A DNA stretch of 64,000 nucleotides from CAXXOK01 sp963663285 (GTDB taxonomy: Bacteria > Bacillota > Clostridia > Christensenellales > Aristaeellaceae): positions 2,046,001 to 2,110,000 of the forward strand of contig CAXXNI010000002.1 of assembly GCA_963663285.2 (NCBI GenBank), written 5' to 3'. Under the pieces are notes generated by a model. It made no database searches. It was given only the letters and a program-made list of their open reading frames with translations, and was not told the origin of the DNA. Shown here piece after piece: positions 50,239 to 58,660 of the stretch. Each line of letters starts with the position of its first letter. The stretch's first letter is position 1. A program made the position numbers and the translations under genes.

Positions 50239-51754
50239 GGCGATTCCTCCTGTCCAGTCCGGCCATCAGGGCAGCGGCGAGCCGCGCGCTCTGGCGGTTG
50301 GAATCCGCTACGATCACACCGGCGTCCAAGAGCGCTCTGCGGCCTTCTTCAATATTCTGGGGGTCTCCCTTTGCGCCGCAAATGCTTGCAATAAACACAA
50401 CCTCGGGATGCCGCCGGAAAACCGGAGCAAACGGGAGAATGGGGTTACGGTTCATGCCGGGGCCGGTGATAAAGTCCAAAAGCACCACGGCGACCTGCGG
50501 GTCCGCAAGTTCCGCTTCCAGCCTGCGGATACGCAGCGTAGGATCGAAAATCGGGTGCGGGGCTTCGGCGGTAAAATCCTCCGCGCCCATATCCAAGATA
50601 GCGTTGCCCTCGCTTTTACGGTGCGTTTCCAGCTTGCGGGCATAGGGGGTATGCAAATTGGAATACAGCGGCACCTGCGGGTTTTGGGTGTCAAAGAGAA
50701 TCAGCGCTTCCTCGGTAAACGTACCGCCGCAGTACAGCCCACGGAAGTATTTGCGCTCCGGCGCGATGCGCAGCAGCTGCTGTTGCGCCAAAGCGTCGAA
50801 TTCTTCCTGCGTCCAGCCCAGCTTTTTCTCCTCGCTCGTCAGCAGCCGGCAGCATAGCTCCGCCGCCGCCTCCAGACTCTCCGCGCCTTTTACACGGCGG
50901 CCCGCAAACAACGTTTCGCCCCCACCCAGAAACACAGCCACCACAGGTTTATCCAGCTTGTCGGCATCGTCCAGCACGCTGGCCATGACCGCTTCGCTGG
51001 CCAATTTGCTGACCAGACAGATGATCTTCGTTGCCGGGTCGCGGTTGAGCCGCTCCATGCCCATACGCATGGTAATACCGCCGATTTCCGGCAGCAGGTC
51101 GTGACCGCCGGTACCGATGATTTCGCTTACGCCCGCGCCCATGCGCTCGATTAAACAGGCAACCTCCTGCGCGCCGCTGCCGCTGGCGCCGACGATGCCC
51201 ACCGCGCCGGGGCGCACGATGCTGCCAGCGGCGAGCGCGACCCCGCCAATGAGCCCTACGCCCGCGTCCGGCCCCATGACAAGCCGTCCACGGGCGCGGC
51301 CCAATTCCTTGAGTTCGCGTTCCTGCGCAAGCGGCACATTATCGCTGAACACAAAAACATCCATACCCAGCTCAATGGCCTTGCGTATTTCTGCCGCCGC
51401 GTATTCCCCCGGCAGGGAAATCTGCGCAATGTCGTACGCGCCGGGTTCCAGTTCGCTTAAGTCGTGGTAGACCCGTTGTTTTTGTCCGCCGCGATGATTC
51501 AGCACGGAAAGCCCCGCCGCAAAAGCGTCGTCCAGCAACGCTTCGTCCCGCGCGTCTACGGCAATCATCAAATCGTACTTGCCGGTATCCTCCGGCACGG
51601 CATAGCCTAAATCCGTCAGCAGTTCTCTATTCGCGGGCGTGCCCATCCCGCTTTCCGCCCCGGTCACTCCCGGCAGCTCCGCCAGCTTTTCGGCGGCGCC
51701 CATCAGGGTTACGGAGTCCACATAACGGTTTTTCACCACAAAGACTTTCTTCAT
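50231..51754 (-). CDS. fdrA: FdrA family acyl-CoA-synthetase-like protein
   Basis: A 507-residue homologue of succinyl-CoA ligase alpha-type proteins of the FdrA/AllF family. Motifs include GPDAGVGLIGG (161-171), the nucleotide-binding GIVGASGSGAQEV (186-198) and GTGGHDLLPEIGG with H218 at the position of the ligase histidine region. In E. coli FdrA is a subunit of oxamate carbamoyltransferase, transferring a carbamoyl group to phosphate. Start at 51754 (MKKVFVVKNRYVDSVTL) with AGGAGG; the longer frame is a shadow. It precedes the small domain protein, DUF1116, kinase and DUF2877 genes. Confidence 0.88.
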   Translation of the reverse strand: MKKVFVVKNRYVDSVTLMGAAEKLAELPGVTGAESGMGTPANRELLTDLGYAVPEDTGKYDLMIAVDARDEALLDDAFAAGLSVLNHRGGQKQRVYHDLSELEPGAYDIAQISLPGEYAAAEIRKAIELGMDVFVFSDNVPLAQERELKELGRARGRLVMGPDAGVGLIGGVALAAGSIVRPGAVGIVGASGSGAQEVACLIERMGAGVSEIIGTGGHDLLPEIGGITMRMGMERLNRDPATKIICLVSKLASEAVMASVLDDADKLDKPVVAVFLGGGETLFAGRRVKGAESLEAAAELCCRLLTSEEKKLGWTQEEFDALAQQQLLRIAPERKYFRGLYCGGTFTEEALILFDTQNPQVPLYSNLHTPYARKLETHRKSEGNAILDMGAEDFTAEAPHPIFDPTLRIRRLEAELADPQVAVVLLDFITGPGMNRNPILPFAPVFRRHPEVVFIASICGAKGDPQNIEEGRRALLDAGVIVADSNRQSARLAAALMAGLDRRNRRG

Positions 51755-51792
51755 CTTTTCCTGTCCTCCTGTTCTTGCGGGTGTGCCGCGCT

Positions 51793-53415
51793 TCACGAAG
51801 CGGCTACCGGCTCCCGCCCCACCTGCACCGCGCCGGTTTCGGCGCTGCGCAGCGTTACATGGTACGGACTCACCGCCTGCTGCGGCCTGTCGGTACGCAC
51901 ATGGCAGCCCGTGCTGTCCTCCCGCTGAAGCGCCGCGGTACATAAAAGCATCGCGGCGATGACATCATTCTCCAGCCGCACACGCGCAAATGCTTCGCCC
52001 GCGTCTGCGCCGTGCAGATTCTGCAACGCGCTTCGCGCCGCGTTCAGCCGAACCAACGCCGCCGCCAATGCATCCCCGTCCCGCAGTACGCCCGCGCCGC
52101 CAGCCAGCGCCGCCTGCAATTCTTTGCGCAGTTGCGAAAGGGATTTTGCAATACTTTCGCCGCCTGTTGCGGCAGTTTCGGGATATTCGTTTAAGCTTTC
52201 TACCGCATCCGAAGGTTCCGCCGCTGCGTGCACCCCGGCATGTGCCGCAGCCGCGCGCCCGGCCCGGCGGCCGAATACCAGCGTTTCCAGCCCCGCGCTG
52301 CCGCCGATGCGGTTGGCGCCGTGTAAACCCCCGGTAACCTCGCCGCAGGCATACAACCCCGGCATACTCGCCGCGCCGTTTGCATCCACCGTTACCCCGC
52401 CCAGCGACGTATGCGCCGCCGGTGCCAGCTCTATCCACTCCCGCGCAAGGTCGATCCCCACACGGCGGTACCGTTTCACATAGATTTCGTAGCGGTTTTG
52501 CAGGCGTTCTTCCCCCAGTGCGGTCGCATCAAAATACACGCCGCCGTGCTCCGTGCCCCGCCCGCCGCGGATTTCCGTGGCGATGCACATCGCCAGTTTA
52601 TCCTTATTTACGCGTTCGCCCTCCGGCCCATAACGCAGCATAAAGCGCTCGCCCGCCCTGTTGCGAAGCACTGCGCCCTCGTAAAACATCGTCGTAATCA
52701 TGCTGGTGCCGCGCAGGCTTTCCGGCCACACTGCGCCGCTGGGCTCAAACTGGATAAATTCCATATCACACAGCTGCGCACCCGCCAGAAACGCCATTGC
52801 CACACCGTCGCCGCCGGAATCCCGCTTGTTGGTGGTAAATGGGTAAATGCCGCAAAAACCGCCGCAGGCCAGTACCGTCGCGCTGCCGCGCAGCGTAAAC
52901 CACGTTTCCGTTTTCCGGTCAAATGCAAGCGCGCCCACTACTGAGTCCGCTTGCGTAAGCAGGCGTACGGCACGCGCATCCGAAAACACCTGCACCTTGC
53001 CCGCCAGTTCCGCCTGCACGGCTTTGAGTATCGCTACGCCCGTTTCGTTGCCGACGGACATGACCCGCGGCCAGCTTGCGCCCAGCGGCTGTAAAAACTG
53101 ATAGCCCTCCCCATCCCGGTTAAAGGAGAGCCCCATCTTTTCAATTTCACAAAGCATTTCCGGCGCATCGCCGCACAGTGCGGCAGCCAGTTCCGGCTTG
53201 CAAAGCCCCTGCCCGCTGCGGTAGGTATCCGCCAAAAAGGTTTCTACCGAATCACTGGGATGCGCGGGAATGTTCACCCCATGCACCCAAGGGGACGCGC
53301 CCTGCCCGTCCCGAAGCAGCGCGACGCGGCAGCCCGCGCGCACGGCCTCGCGGGCCGCCATCCAGCCCGCGAGACCGCCGCCAATGACGATGCAATCCGT
53401 CATCACGGTTTTCAT
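51793..53415 (-). CDS. FAD-binding fumarate reductase/aspartate oxidase-like flavoprotein
   Basis: A 540-residue flavoprotein of the FrdA/NadB family. The N-terminal FAD motif is DCIVIGGGLAGWMAAREAV. A substrate-side SLGGVTVDANGAASMPGLYACGEVTGGLHGANRIGGSAGLETLVFGR region (about 345-390) is typical of FrdA, and a C-terminal helical domain follows. No membrane anchor or iron-sulfur subunit genes are nearby. It likely oxidises or reduces a hydroxy or unsaturated acid intermediate. The ATG at 53415 follows the dehydratase stop by one base (TAACATG). Confidence 0.87.
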   Translation of the reverse strand: MKTVMTDCIVIGGGLAGWMAAREAVRAGCRVALLRDGQGASPWVHGVNIPAHPSDSVETFLADTYRSGQGLCKPELAAALCGDAPEMLCEIEKMGLSFNRDGEGYQFLQPLGASWPRVMSVGNETGVAILKAVQAELAGKVQVFSDARAVRLLTQADSVVGALAFDRKTETWFTLRGSATVLACGGFCGIYPFTTNKRDSGGDGVAMAFLAGAQLCDMEFIQFEPSGAVWPESLRGTSMITTMFYEGAVLRNRAGERFMLRYGPEGERVNKDKLAMCIATEIRGGRGTEHGGVYFDATALGEERLQNRYEIYVKRYRRVGIDLAREWIELAPAAHTSLGGVTVDANGAASMPGLYACGEVTGGLHGANRIGGSAGLETLVFGRRAGRAAAAHAGVHAAAEPSDAVESLNEYPETAATGGESIAKSLSQLRKELQAALAGGAGVLRDGDALAAALVRLNAARSALQNLHGADAGEAFARVRLENDVIAAMLLCTAALQREDSTGCHVRTDRPQQAVSPYHVTLRSAETGAVQVGREPVAAS

Positions 53416-53416
53416 G

Positions 53417-55093
53417 TTACGCTTCCCAAATGCCGCCTTTAGCCATCGACCCGATGTTGCGGGAGAACAGCCGCAGGAAGCGCGGATAGTTACTGCCGGG
53501 GAATTCCCACTCGAACTTGGCAATACGCGCGGCGATTTCCGCATCGCTCAAGACCAGATCCATCTTACGGGCCGGTACGTCAATAACGATCTCATCGCCG
53601 TTTTGCACAATCGCAAGCGGGCTGCCCAAGGCCGCTTCGGGGCTGACGTAGCCGATGCTGAGCCCGCTCGTGCCGCCGGAGAAACGCCCGTCGGTAATGA
53701 TGGCGCAGGAGTTATACAGCGCCGGTTTGCCCTTCAGCTCTTCCTGGAAGGTGAAGGCGGTGGTACCAAAACGGCCCTTCAGGCCCATAAAGCGCAGCAC
53801 GATCGCGTCGCCTTCGTGGATCTGCCCCGCGCGCAGCGCATCCAGCCCGTCGTGCAGGCTGTCATAGCACTTGGCGATGCCTTTGAAGTGCATCAGCTGC
53901 TTGGGTACGGCGGCAATTTTCAAAATCGACCCTTCGGGGGCGAGGTTGCCGTACAAAACGCCCAAACCCGGCTCGCTGGCGACAGGGTTATCCAGCGTAC
54001 GGATACAATCGTCATTGTAAATCACCACATCCCGCACGTTCTCTTCCACGGTGTGGCCGTTTACGGTCATGCAGTCGCCTTTGAGCAGCGGCAGAAGGTT
54101 TTTCATCAGGCCGGGCATACCGCCCGCCAAGTCAAAATCCTTCACGGAGTATTCACCGCCGGGCATTAAATCGCTCAGCAGCGGAACCTTGTTGGAAGCC
54201 TCGTCAAAATACTTCCACCAAGGCAAATCGTACCCTGCCTCGTGCGCGATGGCGGGCATGTGCAAAATAAGGTTGGAGGAACCGGCTACCGCCATATCCA
54301 CAGCGATGGCGTTTTTAATAGCTTCCACCGTCATAATCTGACGCGCGGTAATGCCCTCTTCCACCAGCTTCATAATCCGCAGACCCGCCTCGTAGGATAG
54401 TTTGCGCAAACCGCTGGATACGGCGCTCATGTTGCTGTTGCCGGGCAGGGTCATGCCCATGGCTTCGGCCATCATGCACATGGAGTTGGCAGTGGTCATG
54501 GAGGTGCAAGCGCCGCAGGGCGCCCAGCTGTTGGCGATGAGGCCGTTGTACTCGTCCATATCCATTTTGCCCTCGGCAGCGGTGCCTACCTTGTCCTGCG
54601 CACGAATGTGCACCACTTCCTTCCCGCGGAACTGCCCGTGGGGCATGTAGCCGCCGGTCACCACGATGGTGGGTATATCCAGCCGCGCCGCGCCCATTAA
54701 ATGGCCGGGCACAATGGAATCGCAGGTGCACAGCATCACCATGCCGTCAAAAAAGTTACCGTCCACCGTCAGCTCAATCTGATCGGCGATGGAGTTGCGG
54801 CTGGGGATTTCAATATATTTGGGGTCTTTAAGCACCATGCCGTCGCAAATGGCAGTGGTCATCACTTCCAAAGGCAAACCGCCCGCTTCGCGCACGCCCT
54901 GCTTCACACGTTCGGCCAGTTCCTTTAAATGTACATGGCCTGGGTTATACTCGTTCCAGCTGTTGACCACGGCAATCAGCGGGCGGTGCAGTTCTTCCTC
55001 GGTATAACCCATTCCAAGCATCAGTCCGCGGCGGCACTCCGAAGCCTCGCCGAATTCCCAGTTGCTGCGCATGTCCTTGTACGTCTTTTTCAT
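53417..55093 (-). CDS. IlvD/Edd family dehydratase (second copy)
   Basis: A 558-residue iron-sulfur dehydratase. The cluster cysteines lie in TAICDGMV, CTCDSIVPGHLMG and PCGACTSMTTANSM. It is a paralogue of the gene at 4140 but clearly divergent (ALMGA replaced by LMGAARLDIPT, and TANSM in place of TANTM). It converts a sugar acid to its 2-keto-3-deoxy form. The ATG at 55093 is preferred over 55099 because AGGAG is 9 nt away from it. It lies 11-17 nt after the SDR gene in the FdrA operon. Confidence 0.9.
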   Translation of the reverse strand: MKKTYKDMRSNWEFGEASECRRGLMLGMGYTEEELHRPLIAVVNSWNEYNPGHVHLKELAERVKQGVREAGGLPLEVMTTAICDGMVLKDPKYIEIPSRNSIADQIELTVDGNFFDGMVMLCTCDSIVPGHLMGAARLDIPTIVVTGGYMPHGQFRGKEVVHIRAQDKVGTAAEGKMDMDEYNGLIANSWAPCGACTSMTTANSMCMMAEAMGMTLPGNSNMSAVSSGLRKLSYEAGLRIMKLVEEGITARQIMTVEAIKNAIAVDMAVAGSSNLILHMPAIAHEAGYDLPWWKYFDEASNKVPLLSDLMPGGEYSVKDFDLAGGMPGLMKNLLPLLKGDCMTVNGHTVEENVRDVVIYNDDCIRTLDNPVASEPGLGVLYGNLAPEGSILKIAAVPKQLMHFKGIAKCYDSLHDGLDALRAGQIHEGDAIVLRFMGLKGRFGTTAFTFQEELKGKPALYNSCAIITDGRFSGGTSGLSIGYVSPEAALGSPLAIVQNGDEIVIDVPARKMDLVLSDAEIAARIAKFEWEFPGSNYPRFLRLFSRNIGSMAKGGIWEA

Positions 55094-55110
55094 TCCCATG
55101 TTCTCCTTTT

Positions 55111-55902
55111 TTAAAATGGTTCGTCCAGCATATTGTCTATCGAGCCGTCGATGGATTGTCCGCCGTCGATAAAAATCGTCTGCCCCACGATGAAGCGGCT
55201 CTTGCGCTTATCCGCCAGAAACAGCACCATCGGGGTAATATCGTCCGGCACGCCGCCGTACCCGGCGGGGATTTTGCGGTTGAAGCCCTCCACGTTCTTA
55301 TCCGAGTAGCGCTCCATAATGTGGGTGTAAATCAGCCCCGGCGCAACACCGTTGACGTTGATGCCGTATTTGATCAGCTCCACGCCGACGGACTTGGTAA
55401 ACATGTTCAGGCCCGCCTTGCCCGCGGAGTACGGCAGTGCCTTGCGGCGCACCCACGTAACCTCGCTATGGATGGAGGAAATGTTAATAATCGCCCCCTG
55501 CGTACCTTTATCCACCATGTCCTTGGCGGCAACGCGGGCGCAATAGGCCGCTGCGTTCAGGTTCAGGTCGATCTGCTTATCCCAGTACTCCATAGGCATG
55601 TCCATAAAACTGCCCTTGGGCATGCTTTGCGCGCCGCCCGCGTTGTTTACCAGCACATCGATCTTACCGAAATGCCCAATGAACGATGTGAGCATTTTTT
55701 CGCACTGTGCCCGGTCGGATACGTCCGCCTGATAGATCTGCGCGTCCGCCCCCGCCGCCCGGCATTGCTGGGCAACACCTTCCGCCTCCCGGGGGGACAT
55801 GTAGTAATTCACGCCGACGTCGTACCCTTCTTTGGCAAACGCGATGGCGCACGCAGCGCCGATTCCCATCGACGAGCCCGTGATGAGCACCGATTTTCGC
55901 AT
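55111..55902 (-). CDS. SDR family oxidoreductase (glucose/gluconate dehydrogenase-like)
   Basis: A 263-residue short-chain dehydrogenase. TGSSMGIGAA (about 7-16) is the nucleotide motif, followed by NNAG near 90, a serine in NISSIHSEV and the catalytic YSAGK near 158. The C-terminus has the IVGQTIFIDGGQS segment of sugar-dehydrogenase SDRs. It most likely oxidises a sugar or sugar acid ahead of the dehydratase encoded next. Confidence 0.9.
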   Translation of the reverse strand: MRKSVLITGSSMGIGAACAIAFAKEGYDVGVNYYMSPREAEGVAQQCRAAGADAQIYQADVSDRAQCEKMLTSFIGHFGKIDVLVNNAGGAQSMPKGSFMDMPMEYWDKQIDLNLNAAAYCARVAAKDMVDKGTQGAIINISSIHSEVTWVRRKALPYSAGKAGLNMFTKSVGVELIKYGINVNGVAPGLIYTHIMERYSDKNVEGFNRKIPAGYGGVPDDITPMVLFLADKRKSRFIVGQTIFIDGGQSIDGSIDNMLDEPF

Positions 55903-55929
55903 AGGTCCTGTCTCCTTACTCTAATGGTT

Positions 55930-56811
55930 TCACTCCTGCCGGGCCGCGCCCAAAGCGAGGTAACCCGAAACGGTATACATGGGTAAAAACAAGTAATCCG
56001 GCATCGTACCGCCGATGTGTTGGATCAGCGCTCTGGCGATTGCCGCGGGGTCCGTTTCGCCTGCCGCCGCCATCCCCGCGACAAAGCCGCGGTCCTGCGC
56101 AAAGCAGGCAAGGCACTCCGCAAGGAACCGCCGAACATTTCCCCGCCCCACAGCGCTATCGCCCAGCGGCAGGTAATGGTGCCCGCATACGATGCACTCC
56201 ACCGGCAGCGCCATAAGCCTTTCCAGCGTAGCGCGGTAGGCGGGCACATCCATCAGCAGTGCGCAGCCCTGCGATGCCGTGCCGTTGAGCTGCAGCGAAT
56301 CCCCGGTAATCAGCGTTTGGGTGCGTGTATCCAGATAGCTGCAGCTGTCCGTATCGTGCCCCGGCGTGTGTAAAAGCCGCAGCGGGCCAAGGGACTGACC
56401 ATCCCGCAAAGCCCTGTCCATCTTTACGCCGTCAAGCACGGCAGGGGCTGCGGGGCTGTGATCCGGGAAACGGGCGCGGATTTGCCTGCTGTATGCCAGC
56501 GGATCGCAAAGCCTTGCCGACGAATCCACATACGCCGCGATTTTCAATTCCGGCGAAAGCGCCTTGAGCCTTGCGCAGCCGCCCACGTGGTCGCCGTGGA
56601 TATGCGTAAGCGCCAGCCAGCCGATATCCGCAAGGGACATGCCCAGCCGTTCCAGCGCGGGCAGGATGGCGCTGTCCACCGTTTCAGCGCAGCCGCCGCT
56701 GTCCACCAGTATGTTCACATCGCCCCGCACCAGCGTTACGCCCGTCCAACTGCCCGGAAAGGGCACACGCAGCCGGTATACATGGTCCGCCACCCGCTCA
56801 AATGTTTCCAA
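55930..56811 (-). CDS. MBL-fold metallo-hydrolase
   Basis: A 293-residue metallo-beta-lactamase-fold hydrolase with THIHGDHVGG (H70, H72, D74, H75) and a later HTPGHDTDS histidine. It starts at TTG (METFERVADHVYRL) with a predicted leader of about 26 nt and an AAGGGA site. First gene of the FdrA operon. A lactonase or thioester/ester hydrolase role preceding dehydration would fit but is inferred. Confidence 0.85.
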   Translation of the reverse strand: METFERVADHVYRLRVPFPGSWTGVTLVRGDVNILVDSGGCAETVDSAILPALERLGMSLADIGWLALTHIHGDHVGGCARLKALSPELKIAAYVDSSARLCDPLAYSRQIRARFPDHSPAAPAVLDGVKMDRALRDGQSLGPLRLLHTPGHDTDSCSYLDTRTQTLITGDSLQLNGTASQGCALLMDVPAYRATLERLMALPVECIVCGHHYLPLGDSAVGRGNVRRFLAECLACFAQDRGFVAGMAAAGETDPAAIARALIQHIGGTMPDYLFLPMYTVSGYLALGAARQE

Positions 56812-56843
56812 AGCCTTTCACATCCCTTGTGAACTGTGCCTTA

Positions 56844-56872
56844 ATTATAGCGGGGCGCAATTTGCGGCTCAA
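56844..56872 (-). promoter_or_regulatory. Promoter of the MBL/SDR/dehydratase/FdrA operon
   Basis: On the minus strand TTGAGC, a 17-nt spacer, then perfect TATAAT (56844-56849). Confidence 0.75.
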
Positions 56873-56909
56873 CGTGAAGAAACAAAACCCGGCCGCCGAA
56901 GATTTCATC

Positions 56910-56938
56910 TTGATTTATTGCAAAAAAGGGTTTATAGT
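56910..56938 (+). promoter_or_regulatory. Promoter of the second sensor/LuxR-type regulator
   Basis: TTGATT (56910-56915), a 17-nt spacer, then TATAGT (56933-56938). It lies back-to-back with the divergent operon promoter, 38 bp away. Confidence 0.7.
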
Positions 56939-56985
56939 TAAGTTTTAAGAAACAGCAGCGACAATTGAACCTTCGGAGGTAGCAC

Positions 56986-58176
56986 ATGCGCGACCGCATT
57001 ATTCCGGTTTTTTACGATGAAAAATCCGCCGCATCCACGCAGTACAGCAACACCCTGCAAGGCATCCGCACGGCGGCAACGCACAGCGGCGTAAAGATGC
57101 AGCCACTGTCCGAGGAAGCCATTGAGACGCTGAATTTTAACGATTTGCCCTCCGTGGCGATCATCAGCAGCGCATCCATGCCCTTCGTGCTCTCGGTTAT
57201 CCGGCAGCTGCGAGCCGTCAACCGCCGGGTGGTGCTGGCCGGGATGGACAGCGAGCAATTCGGGCACGATATATCCTGCGCCACCCCATCGCGCCGGGCC
57301 GAAACACAGCAGCTGGTCAACTACCTGTACAACTGCGGCAAGGAGCGCATTGCGCTGGTGGGTTTCGGGCGCAATTCCATCAACGATAATTTCCGCTATC
57401 ACGCCGCCATGAGCGCCGTCGCCGCCTGGGGCAAGCCCCTTGCGGAAACTGATGTCTGGCTGTGGCAGCGCGACCCGCGTGCGAGTTTTGAGGCGTTTTT
57501 GGACGTAGCCGACCGCTACGACGCGGTGATTTGCCCCAACGATATTATGGCTATCTTCTTTATCGACAGCTGCAAAGCCCACGGCATCCGCGTACCGGAG
57601 GATTTGTACGTCGCCTCCTTTGGCAATATGAACGTCGGGCGTTTCTACCGCCCGTCCGTCACCACGATGACGATGGATATGCTCGCGGTGGGCAAGCAGG
57701 CTTTCAACGCCTGCCGTTTTTTAACCGCCAATGAGGATTCGCAGGAGACGGCGCTGAAAATAACCGTACCCAGCCGTATATTGGTACGGGAGAGCACCGC
57801 CGAAAAAACCATCGGCAACGACCCGAGCCTGATGATGCCCACCCTGCAGGAAGATCGTTTTTACATGAATCCCACCATCAGCGTACTGGTGAGCATCGAA
57901 AACTGCATTTCCCAGCGCGACCGGATCGATTTCCATATCATGAGCGAGCTGATGACCGGCAACAGCTACGAGGAAATTGCCGACCGACTTTACATCAGCA
58001 GCAGCACGCTGCGGTACCGGCTGAACAAGATGTTTGCCGATGCGGACGTAAAAACCCGGCAGGAATTTGAAACCCTTATCCACCGCCATCTGGGCGAGGG
58101 CAACCCCTTCGCGGACGCCGAGGAGCTGGGCGCGCCGATGGAGAGCGAGCCGGACGGAGAAAGGGACAGCGACTGA
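56986..58176 (+). CDS. Regulator with N-terminal sugar-binding domain and C-terminal LuxR-type HTH (paralogue)
   Basis: A 396-residue paralogue of the protein at 40563. It shares VICPND and AHGIRVPEDLYVASFGNMNVGRF in the sensor half. The HTH at about 320-372 is NSYEEIADRLYISSSTLRYRLNKMFADADVKTRQEFE, followed by an acidic tail. There is no N-terminal DNA-binding domain. It is divergent from the FdrA operon and likely regulates it. GGAGG lies upstream of the ATG. Its terminator is the hairpin at 58282. Confidence 0.85.
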   Translation: MRDRIIPVFYDEKSAASTQYSNTLQGIRTAATHSGVKMQPLSEEAIETLNFNDLPSVAIISSASMPFVLSVIRQLRAVNRRVVLAGMDSEQFGHDISCATPSRRAETQQLVNYLYNCGKERIALVGFGRNSINDNFRYHAAMSAVAAWGKPLAETDVWLWQRDPRASFEAFLDVADRYDAVICPNDIMAIFFIDSCKAHGIRVPEDLYVASFGNMNVGRFYRPSVTTMTMDMLAVGKQAFNACRFLTANEDSQETALKITVPSRILVRESTAEKTIGNDPSLMMPTLQEDRFYMNPTISVLVSIENCISQRDRIDFHIMSELMTGNSYEEIADRLYISSSTLRYRLNKMFADADVKTRQEFETLIHRHLGEGNPFADAEELGAPMESEPDGERDSD

Positions 58177-58281
58177 TCGGCAGTTTTTCACGCTTGCACC
58201 GCCGGATTCCCCTATGTCGCTTGCAAGGCGCACAAGCAGATGCCATAACCCAAAACAACATTGCCCATAATCGGGCACAGC

Positions 58282-58311
58282 AAACGCCCGCCAATGGTTT
58301 GGCGGGCGTTT
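58282..58311 (+). terminator. Terminator-like hairpin A1 after the regulator
   Basis: Perfect 13-bp stem AAACGCCCGCCAA/TTGGCGGGCGTTT with loop TGGT. The T-run is only moderate. Nearly the same stem recurs at 58475-58497, bracketing the repeat element between them. Confidence 0.75.
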
Positions 58312-58346
58312 GTGTGTTAAAAAAAGCTATTATGCAAGAATGTCGT

Positions 58347-58470
58347 CAGCCTGTTCCAAAAGCCCGAGATGCCAGGAAGCAAGGGTGGCAAGGAGATGAG
58401 CTTACCCGCTTGTAAGTGATTCCCCTTGCCATCCCGCGGCTGACAACGCAGATTGGGCTTTTTCAGCAGG
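58347..58470. repeat. Dispersed intergenic element, copy A
   Basis: About 124 bp similar to 63736-63863. The best block is TGCCATCCCGCGGCTGACA, then CGCAGATTGGGC followed by a T-run, CAGCAGG. It is flanked by two near-identical stem-loops (58282-58311 and 58475-58497). The gap 58177-58660 holds no other gene. Any reading frame through it is not conserved with copy B. Confidence 0.65.
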
Positions 58471-58474
58471 CTGA

Positions 58475-58497
58475 CGCCGCCAATGATTTGGCGGGCG
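58475..58497. repeat. Hairpin A2 flanking repeat copy A
   Basis: CGCCGCCAA/TTGGCGGGCG with a 4-nt loop and one bulge. It differs from the core of hairpin A1 by only two positions. Confidence 0.65.
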
Positions 58498-58660
58498 TTG
58501 TTTATCCCTATCCAATTCACAGCAAACCATCGTGTAAATATTCCTACAACCGAAAAATATGATTTCCGGCCTGTTGATGGGGCAGAAGAATCGGTAGCGC
58601 CGTAAACGTTACACCAGCAAAGATACCTTTCATCCTTGTTTTTCCAGCTTTCGCGCCGCT

